From: Paratinospora sagittata
Lineage: Eukaryota; Streptophyta; Magnoliopsida; Ranunculales; Menispermaceae
NCBI GenBank assembly: GCA_035771175.1
Contig: CM069597.1
Span: 11,753,001-11,817,000 of the forward strand
Length of the DNA: 64,000 nucleotides
Direction: 5' to 3'
Part shown: positions 33,825 through 44,849 of the stretch, in pieces
How the letters are laid out: each line of letters begins with the position of its first letter
How positions within the stretch are numbered: the first letter of the stretch is position 1
The notes under the pieces: model-generated
What the model was told of the DNA's origin: nothing
The model's database searches: none
Seen by the model: only the letters and a program-made list of their open reading frames with translations
Position numbers and translations under genes: made by a program

Positions 33825-34349
33825 GAAGGTACATTTTTTTTGTTTAATACCATGGTACATGTGTTGTTCATTCATAGCATTTGCATTGGTAAAACACTTG
33901 GGGTTGCAACCGTAACCCACCGATACCACTATTAATTTTTCCACACCTATAGGGCCTGATACTGACATTATGGATAAATGTTTGAGATGTGAACTTAGAA
34001 TGTCAGGACGGGTACTCCACACAGATCTTTTTGTGATGAAGATAGACGATTTTGACATCATTCTTGGCATGGATTGGTTGGCACTGCTAAACGCCAAAAT
34101 TGATTGCCAAAAAAAGTGGGTTCAGGTAACTTTACTCGGTTGTTGCACTCCTCAAGGCACAACTCCGAGCCTTATCTATTAGCGATGACAGTGAATCGTC
34201 ATCACCTTACCCCCAGGAGCTTCATGATATACCAGTTATATCAGAATTCCCGACCGTTTTCCTTTACAACCTTCCTAGTCTGCCACCAATTCGAGAATTC
34301 AACTTTGAAATCAAACTCTCTATCTCCGTCCCACCATATAGAATGTCCA
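33825..34349 (+). pseudogene. pol: Protease and linker of E3, truncated by LTR C
   Basis: After the FNTMV motif near 33845 the protease active-site region is damaged. The later part is clear: KCLRCELRMSGRVLHTDLFV, DDFDIILGMDWLALLNAKID (34045-34104), then LPSLPPIREFNFEIKL, and PPYRMS at about 34335-34347, where the sequence is cut by the LTR at 34350. The corresponding place in E1 and E2 is the linker just before reverse transcriptase, so everything downstream of E3 is missing on the plus strand. Confidence 0.82.
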
Positions 34350-35674
34350 TGTCACAGCCCGCCCAGATGCGCCTAAATCGGCATAACATTCATAGGCGGG
34401 GTGCGAATGCACTATAACAGTTACCGAGTGCGCAGGTACACAATTGAGTACAAATCTGATTCATTAATTTCAAAATGTATTTTTGTACAAAATATAATTG
34501 AGGGAACATCCTCCCAAAATCTCCTTATAAATAAATAAGGGGTACAAAATGTGGGCTCAAAAACCTTCACCCAGTCCACCCTAGTCTCTTGTAAAAATTG
34601 TTAATAGCGGGGTGAGCTATTGCCCAGCGGGTAAAATAGTTTGTGAATACAATAATTAATAAAGAAGACTTCATAATCAAACATCACATATACACAACAT
34701 AACATCATAAACAATACAACATGTATGAATGCATGACACCGTCTCGTAATGGTTTTGTGATCGTACATAACCCTAGATTTACGTACAGATGTCCCTCCCC
34801 AGGTAATCCGAGGTTCTCATTGCACGGCCCTCTCCAGGGAAAACATCATGAATAGTGAGCGTTGCTCCAATTACTATTCCATAAATCAAAATAGTGAGCA
34901 TTGCTCCAATAACTATTTTGTGGATCACAAACCACTTACGTCCCTAGATGGTTTTATATGATAATTATACATGAGCAGGTTCGGTCTTTACTAATGTTTG
35001 ATAGGATTTGACAACGTCTGGTGATTCTTATCAGGGTTAGCATCACCACGTGCGTTGTTAGGATGTCCAGTATCATTTGTACAAGTAGATAGCTTTCAAA
35101 TAAGACCAACCAAACCAGTTTCTAGTTGAGAGGTGGGACACGAAGTCCGTTTAAATACCAATCTTCTAGAGCAGCAAGTTGCCTCCCGTTTACTATTCAA
35201 AGTTACTGAGGACAAGACTAAGTTTAGTTGAGTCAAATTTACCACTAATTTGGTGTAGTAAAAGTGTAATACATGAACTCCAAATATACAGGCATCAATA
35301 TGACATGTATGAACATTATACACAATAATGCAGTGTAAATGAATAATAGACATAATGATAAATGAATGAAAACTTTAATAAAAGTCATAAGACACATAAA
35401 CCTATGTTTCGTTCCCCACCTTCAGATAAAACTTCTTTCTAGAACTGGTGCCTCTTCCTGAGCAAAGCTGCCTTGCACCGCGAGGAGAGACTCTAAGAGA
35501 GAGTCATAAAAAGAGGAGAGAGAAAATCACAATGAGAATGATGAACCAACAAGGAGAGCAAGAGAGAAGAGAGAGTTGTGTGATAATGAAAGGGGGGGTT
35601 CCTTTTATAGAAAAAGGAATGCCCGAACGTTCTGGCGAGCTTGGATTTTTTTTATGTAATTTAGGGATATTACA
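34350..35674 (-). repeat. 3' LTR of chromovirus element E2 (LTR C)
   Basis: Plus-strand ends TGTCACAGCCCGCC and GGGATATTACA. By eye it matches LTR D along its length with scattered differences and small indels, so insertion was not recent. The minus-sense TATA box CTATAAAAGG is at 35610-35601, downstream of CCAGAACGTTCGGG (35635-35622). It interrupts E3 on its left; the five bases before it (gtcca) do not match those after LTR D (aaaat). Confidence 0.92.
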
Positions 35675-35691
35675 CTCTACCCCCCTTAAAA
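35675..35691 (-). other. Polypurine tract of E2
   Basis: Minus-strand TTTTAAGGGGGGTAGAG directly before the 3' LTR. The stop codon of ORF3 overlaps its upstream end. Confidence 0.85.
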
Positions 35692-36228
35692 GAATTCCGC
35701 CCTCAAAATTTTAGTCCATGTAGTGATGATTGTTATATTCGTGAGATTCACCGCCTTATTATTCCCATGATCAGGGTAATGCTGGTAAGGTCCTTGAATA
35801 ATACTGTGGTCGGTGGAATCCTCAACATCATCGAATAATGGAGAGTAAATTGAATCAGATTTTTCCTCAGAAGGTTTCGACATTTGCCTCACAGATGGTG
35901 GTGTAGGGCACTGCAAGTTGCAGCGTTTCAGGGGAGGTAGGTTGAGCGACGGAATGCTTTTTCGTGCAGTTGCCCGAATTCGGCCACCTGGCAATTTTAG
36001 TATGAGATCTTGCCAGGATGAGGGCATTGGGTTGTTTCGGGCAATATTGTTATGATAAAGCCATACGCACTCTGGCGATAAGGATCGCTGCCGCTGAGGC
36101 GAGAGAGTTGGTGATGCAAAGAAGTTGTTGTTTGACTCAGAACCTGAAAGAGTCACCACTGGTTGCCAAGCAGGCCATGAAGTGTATGATTCATTACTCC
36201 CGTCTGTGTTGTTTTTAGACATCTGCAT
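35686..36228 (-). CDS. ORF3 of E2: conserved unknown protein between pol and 3' LTR
   Basis: An uninterrupted ORF of 180 codons, homologue of ORF3 in E1 at the same place, about 110 bases beyond the chromodomain. I do not recognise it. It is hydrophilic, Ser/Pro/Asn-rich, with a basic patch IRATARKSIPSL in the middle and acidic patches after it (SPLFDDVEDS). There is no membrane segment or signal peptide. The N-terminal part has an extra stretch of about ten residues relative to E1, and the last 30 residues differ in sequence (a probable frame change in one copy), while the central 110 residues align well. Being open in both copies, unlike gag and pol, it may have been under selection until late. 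Alternatives: a captured host fragment, or chance openness. Confidence 0.6.
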   Translation of the reverse strand: MQMSKNNTDGSNESYTSWPAWQPVVTLSGSESNNNFFASPTLSPQRQRSLSPECVWLYHNNIARNNPMPSSWQDLILKLPGGRIRATARKSIPSLNLPPLKRCNLQCPTPPSVRQMSKPSEEKSDSIYSPLFDDVEDSTDHSIIQGPYQHYPDHGNNKAVNLTNITIITTWTKILRAEFF

Positions 36229-36339
36229 GGTTAATTAAATGAAACAATATATTAAGATATTGAAAAGGAAGTTCCACAATTTCATTGATTAGTGAAAAAG
36301 TACAATGCATCACATCATCAACTATTACTAGAAAACAAT

Positions 36340-37780
36340 TTGGGGTATTTTAGTTTAATTGTTTCTTCTAGCTCCCAAGTTGCTTCTTCTACTCCGTGGT
36401 GATCCCAAAGTACTTTAACAAGTGGAATTCTACGTCGTCTCAGTTCTTGAGTTTTCCTATCAAGAATCTGTATCGCTCTCTCCTAATATTTGTTTCCTTC
36501 TTCAACCCGGACTTCGACCAAGGGGATGATATGTGAAGGATCAGGACAATACTTTCGAAGCATGGATACATGGAAACCGTCATGAACCTTAGACATGGAT
36601 GAGGGAAGGGATAGTCGATAGGCTAGTTTGCCAATACGTTCGACTATCTGAAATGGGCCAATATATCGTGGACCAATATATCGTGGAGAGAGCTTTTTTT
36701 TTATCCCAAAACATTTGACACCTCTTGTAGGCTAAACTTTTAGAAAAAAGTCCCCCTTATCAAATTCTAGAGGTTGTCTCTGCTTGTCGACATAGCTCTT
36801 TTATCGATTTGTGCTACACGAAGTCACTCATATACTAGTTTGATCTTCTCAGAAGTCTCTTGAACTAGTTCTGGCCCCAATTTCGGTCGATCTGCCATAT
36901 CTAACCAACATACCGGAGATTTGCGAGGGCGACCATAGAGAGCCTCGTATTGTGCCATGCCGATACTGGTTTGGTAGCTGTTGTTGTATGCAAACTCAAC
37001 CAAATGTAAGTGTTTTGCCCATCTATCATGAAAGTCCAAAATGCAACATCCTAACATGTCATCCAAGATTTGGATTAAGCACTTTGACTGCCCGTCAATC
37101 TGTGGATGAAAAGTTGTGCTCTTGGTGATCCTAGAGCCCATCCTACTCTAGAAGCTTTGCCAAAATTTTGATGTGAATAAAGGGTCTCGATCAGAGACGA
37201 TCATGAGTGGTATGCCATGGAGGCATACAATATCTCTTTCATACAATTCAGCTAGCTTGGCGGGGTTATCCGTGAACTTTATTGGTAAAAAGTGTGCAGA
37301 CTTTGTAAGTCTATCAATGATAACCCAAATTGCATGTTGCCCTTTATTATTTCGAGGCAAGGCTGTAATAAAATCCATTGCAATGTTCTCTCACTTCCAT
37401 TTTCCAATAGGTAAAGGCTGGAGAAGTCCAGAAGGAAGTTTGTGTTCTGTCTTAACTTGTTGTCAAACAAGACATCGAGCAGCGGAGTCTGTGACAACCT
37501 TTTTCATTTCAGAAAATCAGAATTGTCGCTTGACATCCTTGTATCTTTTCTTCCCCAGGATGCATAGCAAATCTCGAGCAATGCATTTTAGTGAGCACTT
37601 CTTTCTGAACTTCATGATCATTCGATTTTCAGAGTAATTTTTTGTAGAAGACTACCCCGTCATCAGAGATCGACCAGTGAGGAAGGTCTTGTCAGCTTAG
37701 TAGAAGTTCTCTTTTCTCCATTAACATGGGGTCGTTGGCTTGAGCTGCTGAAATTTTTTGAATAAGCTCAGAGTTGGCTA
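36340..37780 (-). pseudogene. pol: Integrase and chromodomain of E2
   Basis: Minus strand. Zinc-binding part near 37560-37450, then the catalytic core: MDFITALPRNNKGQHAIWVI (37378), DRLTKSAHFLPI, HGIPLMIVSDRDPLFTSKFW with the second catalytic Asp, then TTFHPQIDGQSKCLIQ. In active gypsy integrases the residue after GQS is the catalytic Glu; here it is Lys (codon 37084-37082), so the triad is broken. Next come HLVEFAYNNSYQ and EALYGRPRKSP. The chromodomain follows at about 36510-36350: ILDRKTQELRRRRIPLVKVL and EEATWELEE. Stops at about 37145 and elsewhere. This copy keeps the 415 bases of core missing in E1. Confidence 0.9.
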
Positions 37781-39289
37781 ATAATTGAGAAAGTCGTGAA
37801 CTTCCTCCCTCTTCGATGAGCTATAAGTTAAAATTATCCATCTCCGTAGCCAACTTCCTCATTTCAAAGTTAAGAGTACAAAAAGCAACATAAGATTTTC
37901 TACTTAGGGCATCAGCCACAAAGTTGGCTTTTCCCGGATGGTATTGAAGGTGAAAGTTGTAATCTTTCAAAAATTCCAACCATTGTTTTTGGTGAAGGTT
38001 TAGGTCTCTCTGAGTGTAGATGTACTTGAGACTCTTGTGATCCAAGAAGACCTCAAACTACTCACCGTATAGGTAGTGATGCCATAACTTCAGTGCGTGT
38101 ACGATAGCTGCAAGTTCCAAGTCATCGGTTGGGTAATTACCCTCATGAATCTTTAGTTGCCTAGTAGCATATGCAACAACTTGGCCTTCTTGCATTAGTA
38201 CTGCACCTAAGCCTTAGAGAGAGGCGTCGGTGTGTAGTGAAAACCCAACTCAATTTCTTGGAGTGATTAGTGCCGGTGCTGTCATGAGTCACTTATTCAA
38301 TTCCTAAAATGACGATTCACAGGTGGGATTCCAGATGAATTGTACATTTTTCCTACTGAGATTGGTCATAGGTTCAACAATCTTTGAGAAGTCCTTGAAG
38401 AAACGTCTATAGTAGCCAGCCAAACCAAGAAAACTCTAGATTTGAGTAACTGTGGTAGGCTGCCTCTAGTTTAAAATCGCTTCAACCTTTGAAGGGTCCA
38501 CTTCAATGCCATTGCTTGAAACTACATGACTTAGGAATTGAACTCTCTTCGCCTAAAATTTGCACTTACTCAACTTTGCATATAACTGATGACTTCTTAA
38601 GGTCTTCTTCAGTTGAAGAATATATCAAGATATCATCTACAAATACCACCACGAATCGGTCTAAATATGGTATGAAGATGCGGTTCATCAAATCCGTGAA
38701 TGTTGCAGGTGCATTAGTTAGATCGAACGGCATGACTAAGAACTCATAATGACTGTACCGAGTTCTGAATGCCATTTTAGTTATGGCCGACTCTCTGATC
38801 CGAAGTTGATGATAGTCGGATCGGAAATCAATCTTAGAGAAGTATTTGGCATCTCTAAGTTGGTCGAACAAGTTATCGATCTTGGGCAATGGGTATCTGT
38901 TCTTGATGGTGACGTTATCAACTTGCGATAGTTGATGCAAAGACATAAAGAACCATCTTTTCTGTGAACAAACAGAACTGGAGCACCCCAGGGTGATGAA
39001 CTTTTTCTGATGAAGCCAGAACTCTCCAATTCCTTTAGTTGTTTGTCCAACTCAACCAACTTGACATTGGTCGTTCTGTATGGCGGAATTGAGATGGGTC
39101 CAGTCCCTGGTATGAGTTTGATCTCAAAATCGAATTCCCGAACTGGAGGTAGACAAGGAAGGTCAATTAGAAAAATCGTTGGGAATTCAGATATAACCGA
39201 GATATCGTGTACTTTGAGAGGGTACAGTGATGATGATTCATTGTCATCACCAAGGGATAAAGCTTGGAGTTGTGCCTTGAGGAGCGTGA
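37781..39289 (-). pseudogene. pol: Reverse transcriptase and RNase H of E2
   Basis: Minus strand. Reverse transcriptase landmarks: [82 protein letters not shown] and [11 protein letters not shown] (FVDD at 38632-38643). Soon after, at about 38600, roughly 30 bases or more present in E1 are missing and the frame is lost ([10 protein letters not shown]). RNase H is poor until SLKYIYTQRDLNLHQKQWLE and the ADALSRKSY motif (about 37910-37890). More decayed than the E1 copy in this region. Confidence 0.9.
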
Positions 39290-39660
39290 CAAATTCCCTA
39301 GTGGGCAAGGTTAACAGAACTTGGTTCTTTAAACAATAAATTTTAGCATTTAGTGGTGCGAGCCAATCCATGCCGAGGATGATGTTGAAGTCTTCAATGT
39401 ACATCACTAGGAGATCTGCATAAATTATTTGTTTTGACATTTGAAGTTTCCATCTAGAACACTTCAATTTCACATCAGTACTAGATCCTAATGGTGTTGA
39501 GACATAAATTGTGATGTTTGTGGGTTCAGGTTGCAATCCTAAATTTCTTACCAATGCAAAAGATATAAAGGAGTGCGTAACACCCAAATCAAACAAGACA
39601 TACACCATTGTATTGAACAAAGAAAATGTACCTTCGACTACATTGTTGTTTGAAAGGGGT
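39290..39660 (-). pseudogene. pol: Aspartic protease of E2, active site mutated
   Basis: The minus-strand reading FNTMVYVLFDLGVTHSFISF (about 39620-39560) is the active-site region, but Asp-Ser-Gly has become Asp-Leu-Gly (codons 39585-39577). The E1 copy has TCG for Ser; here it is TTG, a C-to-T change at a CpG, as expected after methylation. The second block FNIILGMDWLAPLNAK follows. It is in one open frame with the start of reverse transcriptase (ORF 39620-38781). Confidence 0.88.
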
Positions 39661-40994
39661 TGTTGAGCAACGAAAAATGCTCTGCCCTGTTGCGTTTGCC
39701 CCTGGTGCTGTTGGTTCTATTTGGCCTGGGCATTAGCAAAAGGTGGGACTTGTTGGACTGGAACTGCGAGAACTAGCTGTCGCGGTTGTAGAGAGTGGGG
39801 ACAGAGACTTTTTACATGGCCCTACTGGCCACAGTTGAAACAAGTCAGCCTCTGATGCTGAGGCGCTTGTTGTTGGTTATGTTGGCTGTGTTAATTGTGG
39901 TGTTGTTGCCCACCACCTCTGTCATTGCCATTGCGTCGACCACCCCTGCTATTGCGGCCTCTACTATTATGATTATGAAAACCCTGATGGCCAGGGGTAG
40001 AAGTTTCAACCATAACTGTCGTGGCCTCATGTTTTTGCAAGGGAGCTGGGAGGGTTGGGTTTTGATTAAAATAGGGTTTATTCCGATTGCCCTGTTGGGA
40101 AAATGTTGCAGGCCGTTTTCCCCTATTGTTTCTTTATGTTCTCCTGCTTAAAGTTCATGGCCATATTGACAAGCTCCTTGTAATTCTTGAGATCCAAGAT
40201 TGAGAGGGCCTTTTGGATGCCTGGACGTAAGCCACTATAGAAGTTCTGTCGGATGCCTGGACGTAGGTCACTTAAGAATTTCTCAGCCTTATCTAGCTCC
40301 GTTGAGATGGTGGAGAAAGAGAAGACCGACAATTCCTTGAATCTGACAGCATACTCTCGGACTGTCATGCTACCTTGGTAAAGCCTGGCAAATTCCTAGC
40401 GTCTTTGCCTCTTCACAGAGCCAGGGAAGTATTCATCAATGAACAGTGACTCAAACTCTACCCAAGTCATGTCTATTACGTTGACCCTTGGGTCTTCCTT
40501 CACTGTTATCCACCAAGTATTAGCTTTACCAACAAGTTGGTAGGAAGTTAGTGAAATGTTTCGACCCTCGTCGACTCTCATGGCCTCAAGATCTTTTTTC
40601 GAGTCATCAAGTCATTTCTGGGCTTCATCCGCATCAATGGTGCCAACAAAGGTAAGGGGTTGTAAACTCTTATACTTCGTGATATGGTCGGTTTGGCTGT
40701 TCGACCCAGATCAAACAGGTTCCTGTACGATGATCACCTGGTTGGCCTTAGTCTCACGAACGATCGTTTGTACAGTCACTTTCATCGCCTCAATGAATCC
40801 GACGAAAAAGTGTTTCATGCCCGAAGGCATCACGAAAGGTGTGGGTTGAGGCGGCACTACCTGCCCAGAAGTAGTGGCAGTGTCGTGTGTGGCCTGCTAT
40901 GTCCTAAGAGGCGGCGGTTCCTGATTTTGTGTCTCAGTAGGTGCCTCCTCTACTAGACGGACTGTGCGTGGCCTTCCTTTTTTCTGGTTGGCAT
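39661..40994 (-). pseudogene. gag: gag of E2 with zinc knuckle and internal duplication
   Basis: Minus strand, start MPTRKKGRPRTVRLVEEAPT at 40994. Landmarks: TKYKSLQPLTFVGT, ISLTSYQLVGKANTWW, FESLFIDEYFPGSVKRQRR, TVREYAVRFKELSVFSFSTI and LVNMAMNFKQENI. A 36-base unit is duplicated in frame at 40215-40284 (GLRPGI occurs twice). The Gly/Asn/Arg-rich region (RGGRRNGNDRGGGQQ) precedes the zinc knuckle at 39842-39801, C-FN-C-GQ*GH-VKSL-C, which contains a stop where E3 has Gln. Several further stops. The acceptor-like CAG lies at 41004-41002. Confidence 0.9.
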
Positions 40995-41004
40995 TTTCTC
41001 ACTG

Positions 41005-41765
41005 GCAAGAAGAAAAATAAAACTCTGCTTTAGGAACCGTAACCAAGTATAGTGACATGATATTCTCAACAATAAGTTCGAGAGTTCTGCAATATAAAAG
41101 CCACCTATTTTTTTAGGTATGGTGTAAGGTTATGGTGAGGAATCAAAGAATTTTATGTGCCTCGTATGTTTGGCCATAGTGTAAAGCAAAGTTAGAGTGT
41201 TTATATAATAAGTATAAATTTTGAAAGTATTTCAAATGTTTTGGTTCTGGTTTTGTGAATATACATACATTTCTGAAAATTCATACGAGTCATAGAGATT
41301 CTAAGATTAGCCTCGGTAAATATCCTGGTCCATCGTTCTATCGCATTCTTATGTGTACAAACTCTTTCCCTTAGTCTTTTCGATTATTATCCAAATTTGT
41401 GTCCCATATCACATGAATTTGGTAATAAGGGGTTTAACCAAGTTAAGTTGTATGAACACGGTCTCTACAAAACATCGGCTGGAGAAGAGTTCACTAATAG
41501 TATCGTCAAAGTTTACTCGTCCTATACCGTGTAAACTTAGTGATAATGTTAGCAATTCAACTTTCCCAAGAAATTTTTCCATACAAGGTCGTGGGTTTTC
41601 TTACTTCTACGTTTTATTTGGTATCTTCCAATTTTGTTGCGTCCCATACCACTGCAAAGCTAGTGATACAAAAGAAAAAATGGTTGTAAGTTGACCCAAC
41701 AAACATAGTCTCAAATAAAACATTTCATTCAAATAAAAAAAAAGTTACAATGCCAGTGATTTTTC
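41005..41765 (-). other. Conserved noncoding spacer between ORF1 and gag (E2)
   Basis: Parallel to the E1 spacer along its length. The repeated motif occurs on the plus strand near 41400 (gtcccatatcac), 41518 (gtcctataccgtgtaaac) and 41643 (gtcccataccactgcaaag), spaced about 120 bases. No ORF is shared with E1. Confidence 0.6.
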
Positions 41766-43345
41766 CTACTTACTATTCCGCCTAGATCTCCTGCTGGTTA
41801 CGGAGCGATTACTAGAAGAATATTGAGGGGCGTTTGCTGTTCTTCTATGGTTTGTATACGATTCAATAAAGTTTTCTAGTCTTCACGCATTTCAACAAAA
41901 CTAGACACCAAAAACTGTAACTGGTCAAATGGGTTAGTGAGTTGTCCCCTCAGGGAAGGATAGGCAGGTTGTGCCATCGACGAATAGTTGGTCGGCTGTC
42001 CCATAGGTGGAGGGTAGGCTGTAGGCATTGTTGAAAAATGTTGGCCGGATGGTTGACCCATTGGTGGAGGGTAGTTGGTTTCATTATATGAAGATTCCTT
42101 AACTAGGACTTCTTGGAAAGTCGAATTTGCTTGAGTCGGAAAGTCTTGAAAAAGTAGACTCATCGGGATATCCTGTCTTCCGAAGTTTGGTGCCGCCTAA
42201 TTTTGTTGTGGTTGGTTCATAGGGAATTGTGGAATTGGCTGGTAAGATACCTCAGGAGTTGGAAACCTTTGAGACGTTGTATTGCCTTGGGCTGAGAAGT
42301 TCTAAGAAGGTGGATTTGCCGGAACTCCCAATCCATCTTGATTTGGTTAGGGTTGATCAAAGTTTCCTTCTGGGTTCCCAAAAAGTTCTTCCTCCTTGAA
42401 AAGATGATTGGGTTGTTCATTATTTGGGGCTGGGTTTGTTTCAGTGTTTTGATTTGCTTCATTATTTGGTGTTTCCCTGATAGGGATCTTGCACCGGCTT
42501 TTTCGTCGACTACACTCAATGTTATCACTAGCCCTTCTGTTATTTCCACTAAAGTGGCGCCAAATAATTCCTCATCAGCTCCTTTTGTGTTGAAAGTTTT
42601 GGAATAGAAGGATAGTGCAATAGGTTTAGTAATCTATGTTGAAAATTCATCAAAGGTATTGATGTTTGCCTCGTTTAGTAACTTAATGATTAAGGCTCCA
42701 TAGCCGAGGTATTCCTTTTTTGTAGGGTCTTGGATTACCCTTGACATTTGCTGGATGATGATGTGAGGTAGGGAGACTGAAATTCCCTTTTCTAAGAAGT
42801 ATAGGACAAGTAGTTGAGCTCTTGACATTGTACCTCTAGTCACCACTTCCGGTAAGATGTTATCGACTACAACCTTCCCAAGGCCTGTGAGGGTTGGTTT
42901 TAGGAGATTATGTGGGAGGAGGGTGTATGTCTTGTTGGTGTATGGATCTTGAGTGAGGGAGTTGAACAAATATTTCTTCGATTCAACAATTTTTGCAACA
43001 GTTAGGGGTTCATGTGGATCAATGATCTTGTTTTCAATTGGGATTTCCATTAGTCGCGAGATGGTTTCAACGCTGATAGAAACTTTTAATCCCCTGATCA
43101 ATGTCTCCAAGACAGAGTTGATTCCCTCCTCCTAAAGTCCCACAATATTCATGTTTTCGTAGAATAACTTTACCAAGTTGAAGGAGACAAGACCCTCAAC
43201 ATTTGTTATATTCCGCCACCCCAACTTTGTGAGTTTGTCGTGAAAATTAGGACGGAGGCGAGGATTCTTCATGTCGATACTCCTCATTAATACAACCTTT
43301 TGTTTGTAAAGTTTTGTAAGTCTTGTGGAAACTTGTTCCCGATTA
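41766..43345 (-). pseudogene. ORF1 of E2: extra upstream protein
   Basis: Minus-strand homologue of the E1 ORF1, about 500 codons. The N-terminal start found in E1 (MALSKG) is missing because of a small deletion near 43345-43360. Shared blocks: TRLTKLYKQKVVLMRSIDM, SFNLVKLFYENMNIVGL, SISVETISRLMEIP, IIDPHEPLTVAKI, LLPHNLLKPTLTGLGKVVV, SRAQLLVLYFLEKGISVSLP, then the PPPMGQP repeats (42115-41930) and the Arg/Ser-rich tail (SVTSRRSRRNSK) ending at 41766. A segment of 158 codons (43110-42634) is open. Breaks include a stop at about 43132 and frame changes near 42610 and 42200. Function unknown; the domain order (helical domain, Pro/Gly/Gln repeats, basic RS tail) would suit a nucleic-acid-binding, Gag-like or regulatory protein. 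Confidence 0.75.
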
Positions 43346-43439
43346 CTGGAACACGAAATATATTCCTAACATTTTTGAGATTTATACCTCGTCCGTTGGG
43401 CAATATTTTCTATTTTTCCTTTTGATGTTTATGCCAGCA

Positions 43440-43520
43440 ATTAATCCAAATTTTTTATTAGCAACAGGTTATATATATATCTAATATAAATCTTAACTAT
43501 ATATATATATATATACATAG
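43440..43520. repeat. AT dinucleotide-rich microsatellite in E2 leader
   Basis: Runs of (TA)n near 43469 and 43500-43516. A shorter run is at the same place in E1 (22107-22120), so it began from a shared AT-rich leader. Confidence 0.8.
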
Positions 43521-43585
43521 TTATAAAGATCTAATATGAGTTTTCTTCTCTTAAGTGGTGGATTTGGGTGGGTCGTGGACTTTTC

Positions 43586-43597
43586 GCTCTGATACCA
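43586..43597 (-). other. Primer binding site, initiator tRNA-Met (E2)
   Basis: Minus-strand TGGTATCAGAGC, a perfect match to the initiator tRNA-Met complement, five bases past the end of LTR D. Confidence 0.95.
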
Positions 43598-43602
43598 TTA
43601 AA

Positions 43603-44849
43603 TGTCACACCCCGCCTGAACGCCCCTAAATCGGCGGAACATTCACAAGCGGGGCGCAAATGCATTATAATAGTTATCGAGTGCGCAGGTACACAATTGA
43701 GTACAAATCTGATTTTATTAAGTTCGGAATGTATTTTTGTACAAAATGTAATTAAGGGAACATCCTCCCAAAATCTCCTTAATAAATAAGCAAGGGGTAC
43801 AAAATGAGGGCCCAAAAACCTCCATCCAATTTACCCTAGTCTCTTGTAAAAATGGTTGACAACGGAAGTGAGCTATTGCCCAGTAGGTAATATAGTTCGT
43901 GAATACAACAATTAATAAAGAAGACTTCATAATCAAATATTAAATCTACACAACATAGATCATAATCAATGCAACATGTATGTATGCATGACATCGTCTC
44001 GTAATGGTTTTGTGATCGTACATAGCCTTGGATTCACGTACAGATGTTCATCTCCAGGTAATCTCGGGTTCACATTGTTCGTCCTTCTCCAGGGGAAACA
44101 TCAAGAATAGTGAGCATTGCTCCAATAACTATTTTGTAGATCACAAACCACTTACGTCCCTAGGTGGTTATTATTTCATGTATGATGACTATGCATGTAC
44201 GAGTCCGGCCTTTACTAATATTAGACAGGATTTGGCAACCTCTAGTGATACTTATCAGGGTTGGCATCACCACGTGCATTGTTAAGATGTCTGGTATCAC
44301 TTGTACAAGCAGATAGCTTTCAAATAAGATCAACCAGACCAGTTTCAATCGAGAGGTGGGACACAAGGTCCGCTTAAATACCACATCTTCTAAAGCCGCA
44401 AGCTGCCCCTCGTTCACTATTCAAAGTTACTGAGGACAAGACCAAGTCTAGTTAAGTCAAATTGACCACTAATCCGACGTAGTAACGGTGTAATACATAG
44501 ACTCCAAATATTAAGGCATAACTATGGTATGTATGAACATCATACGCAATAATGCAGTGTAAATGAATGAAAACTTTAATAACAGTCATAAGACACGCAA
44601 ACCTATGTTTCGTTCTCCACATTTAGATAAAACTTCTTTCCAGACCTGGCGCTTCTTCCAAAGCAGAACCGCCTTGCACCGCAGAGAAAATCACAATGAG
44701 AGTGATGAACCAACCAAGGAGAGCAAGAGAGAAGAGTGAGTTGTGGTGTGAGAATGAGGGGTTGGGGGGGCTTTTTATAGAAAAAAACATGCTCGAGCAT
44801 TCGGGCAAGCCTAATTTTTTATTTTTTTTTGTAATTTAAGGGTATTACA
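43603..44849 (-). repeat. 5' LTR of chromovirus element E2 (LTR D)
   Basis: Plus-strand ends TGTCACACCCCGCC and GGGTATTACA. TATA box CTATAAAAAG at 44780-44771 in minus sense, preceded by the near-palindrome at 44805-44792. It matches LTR C, including the 'gtgcgcaggtacacaattga' block near its start that LTR B lacks. It cuts the reverse transcriptase of relic E4 on its right. Confidence 0.92.

Noticed and set aside
33169..33834. ORF of 221 codons on the minus strand
   Set aside because: Antisense to E3 gag; same artefact as above.
39795..40151. ORF of 118 codons on the plus strand
   Set aside because: Antisense to the zinc-knuckle region of E2 gag.
43586..43597. tRNA-Met gene fragment
   Set aside because: Same reasoning: a primer binding site next to LTR D.
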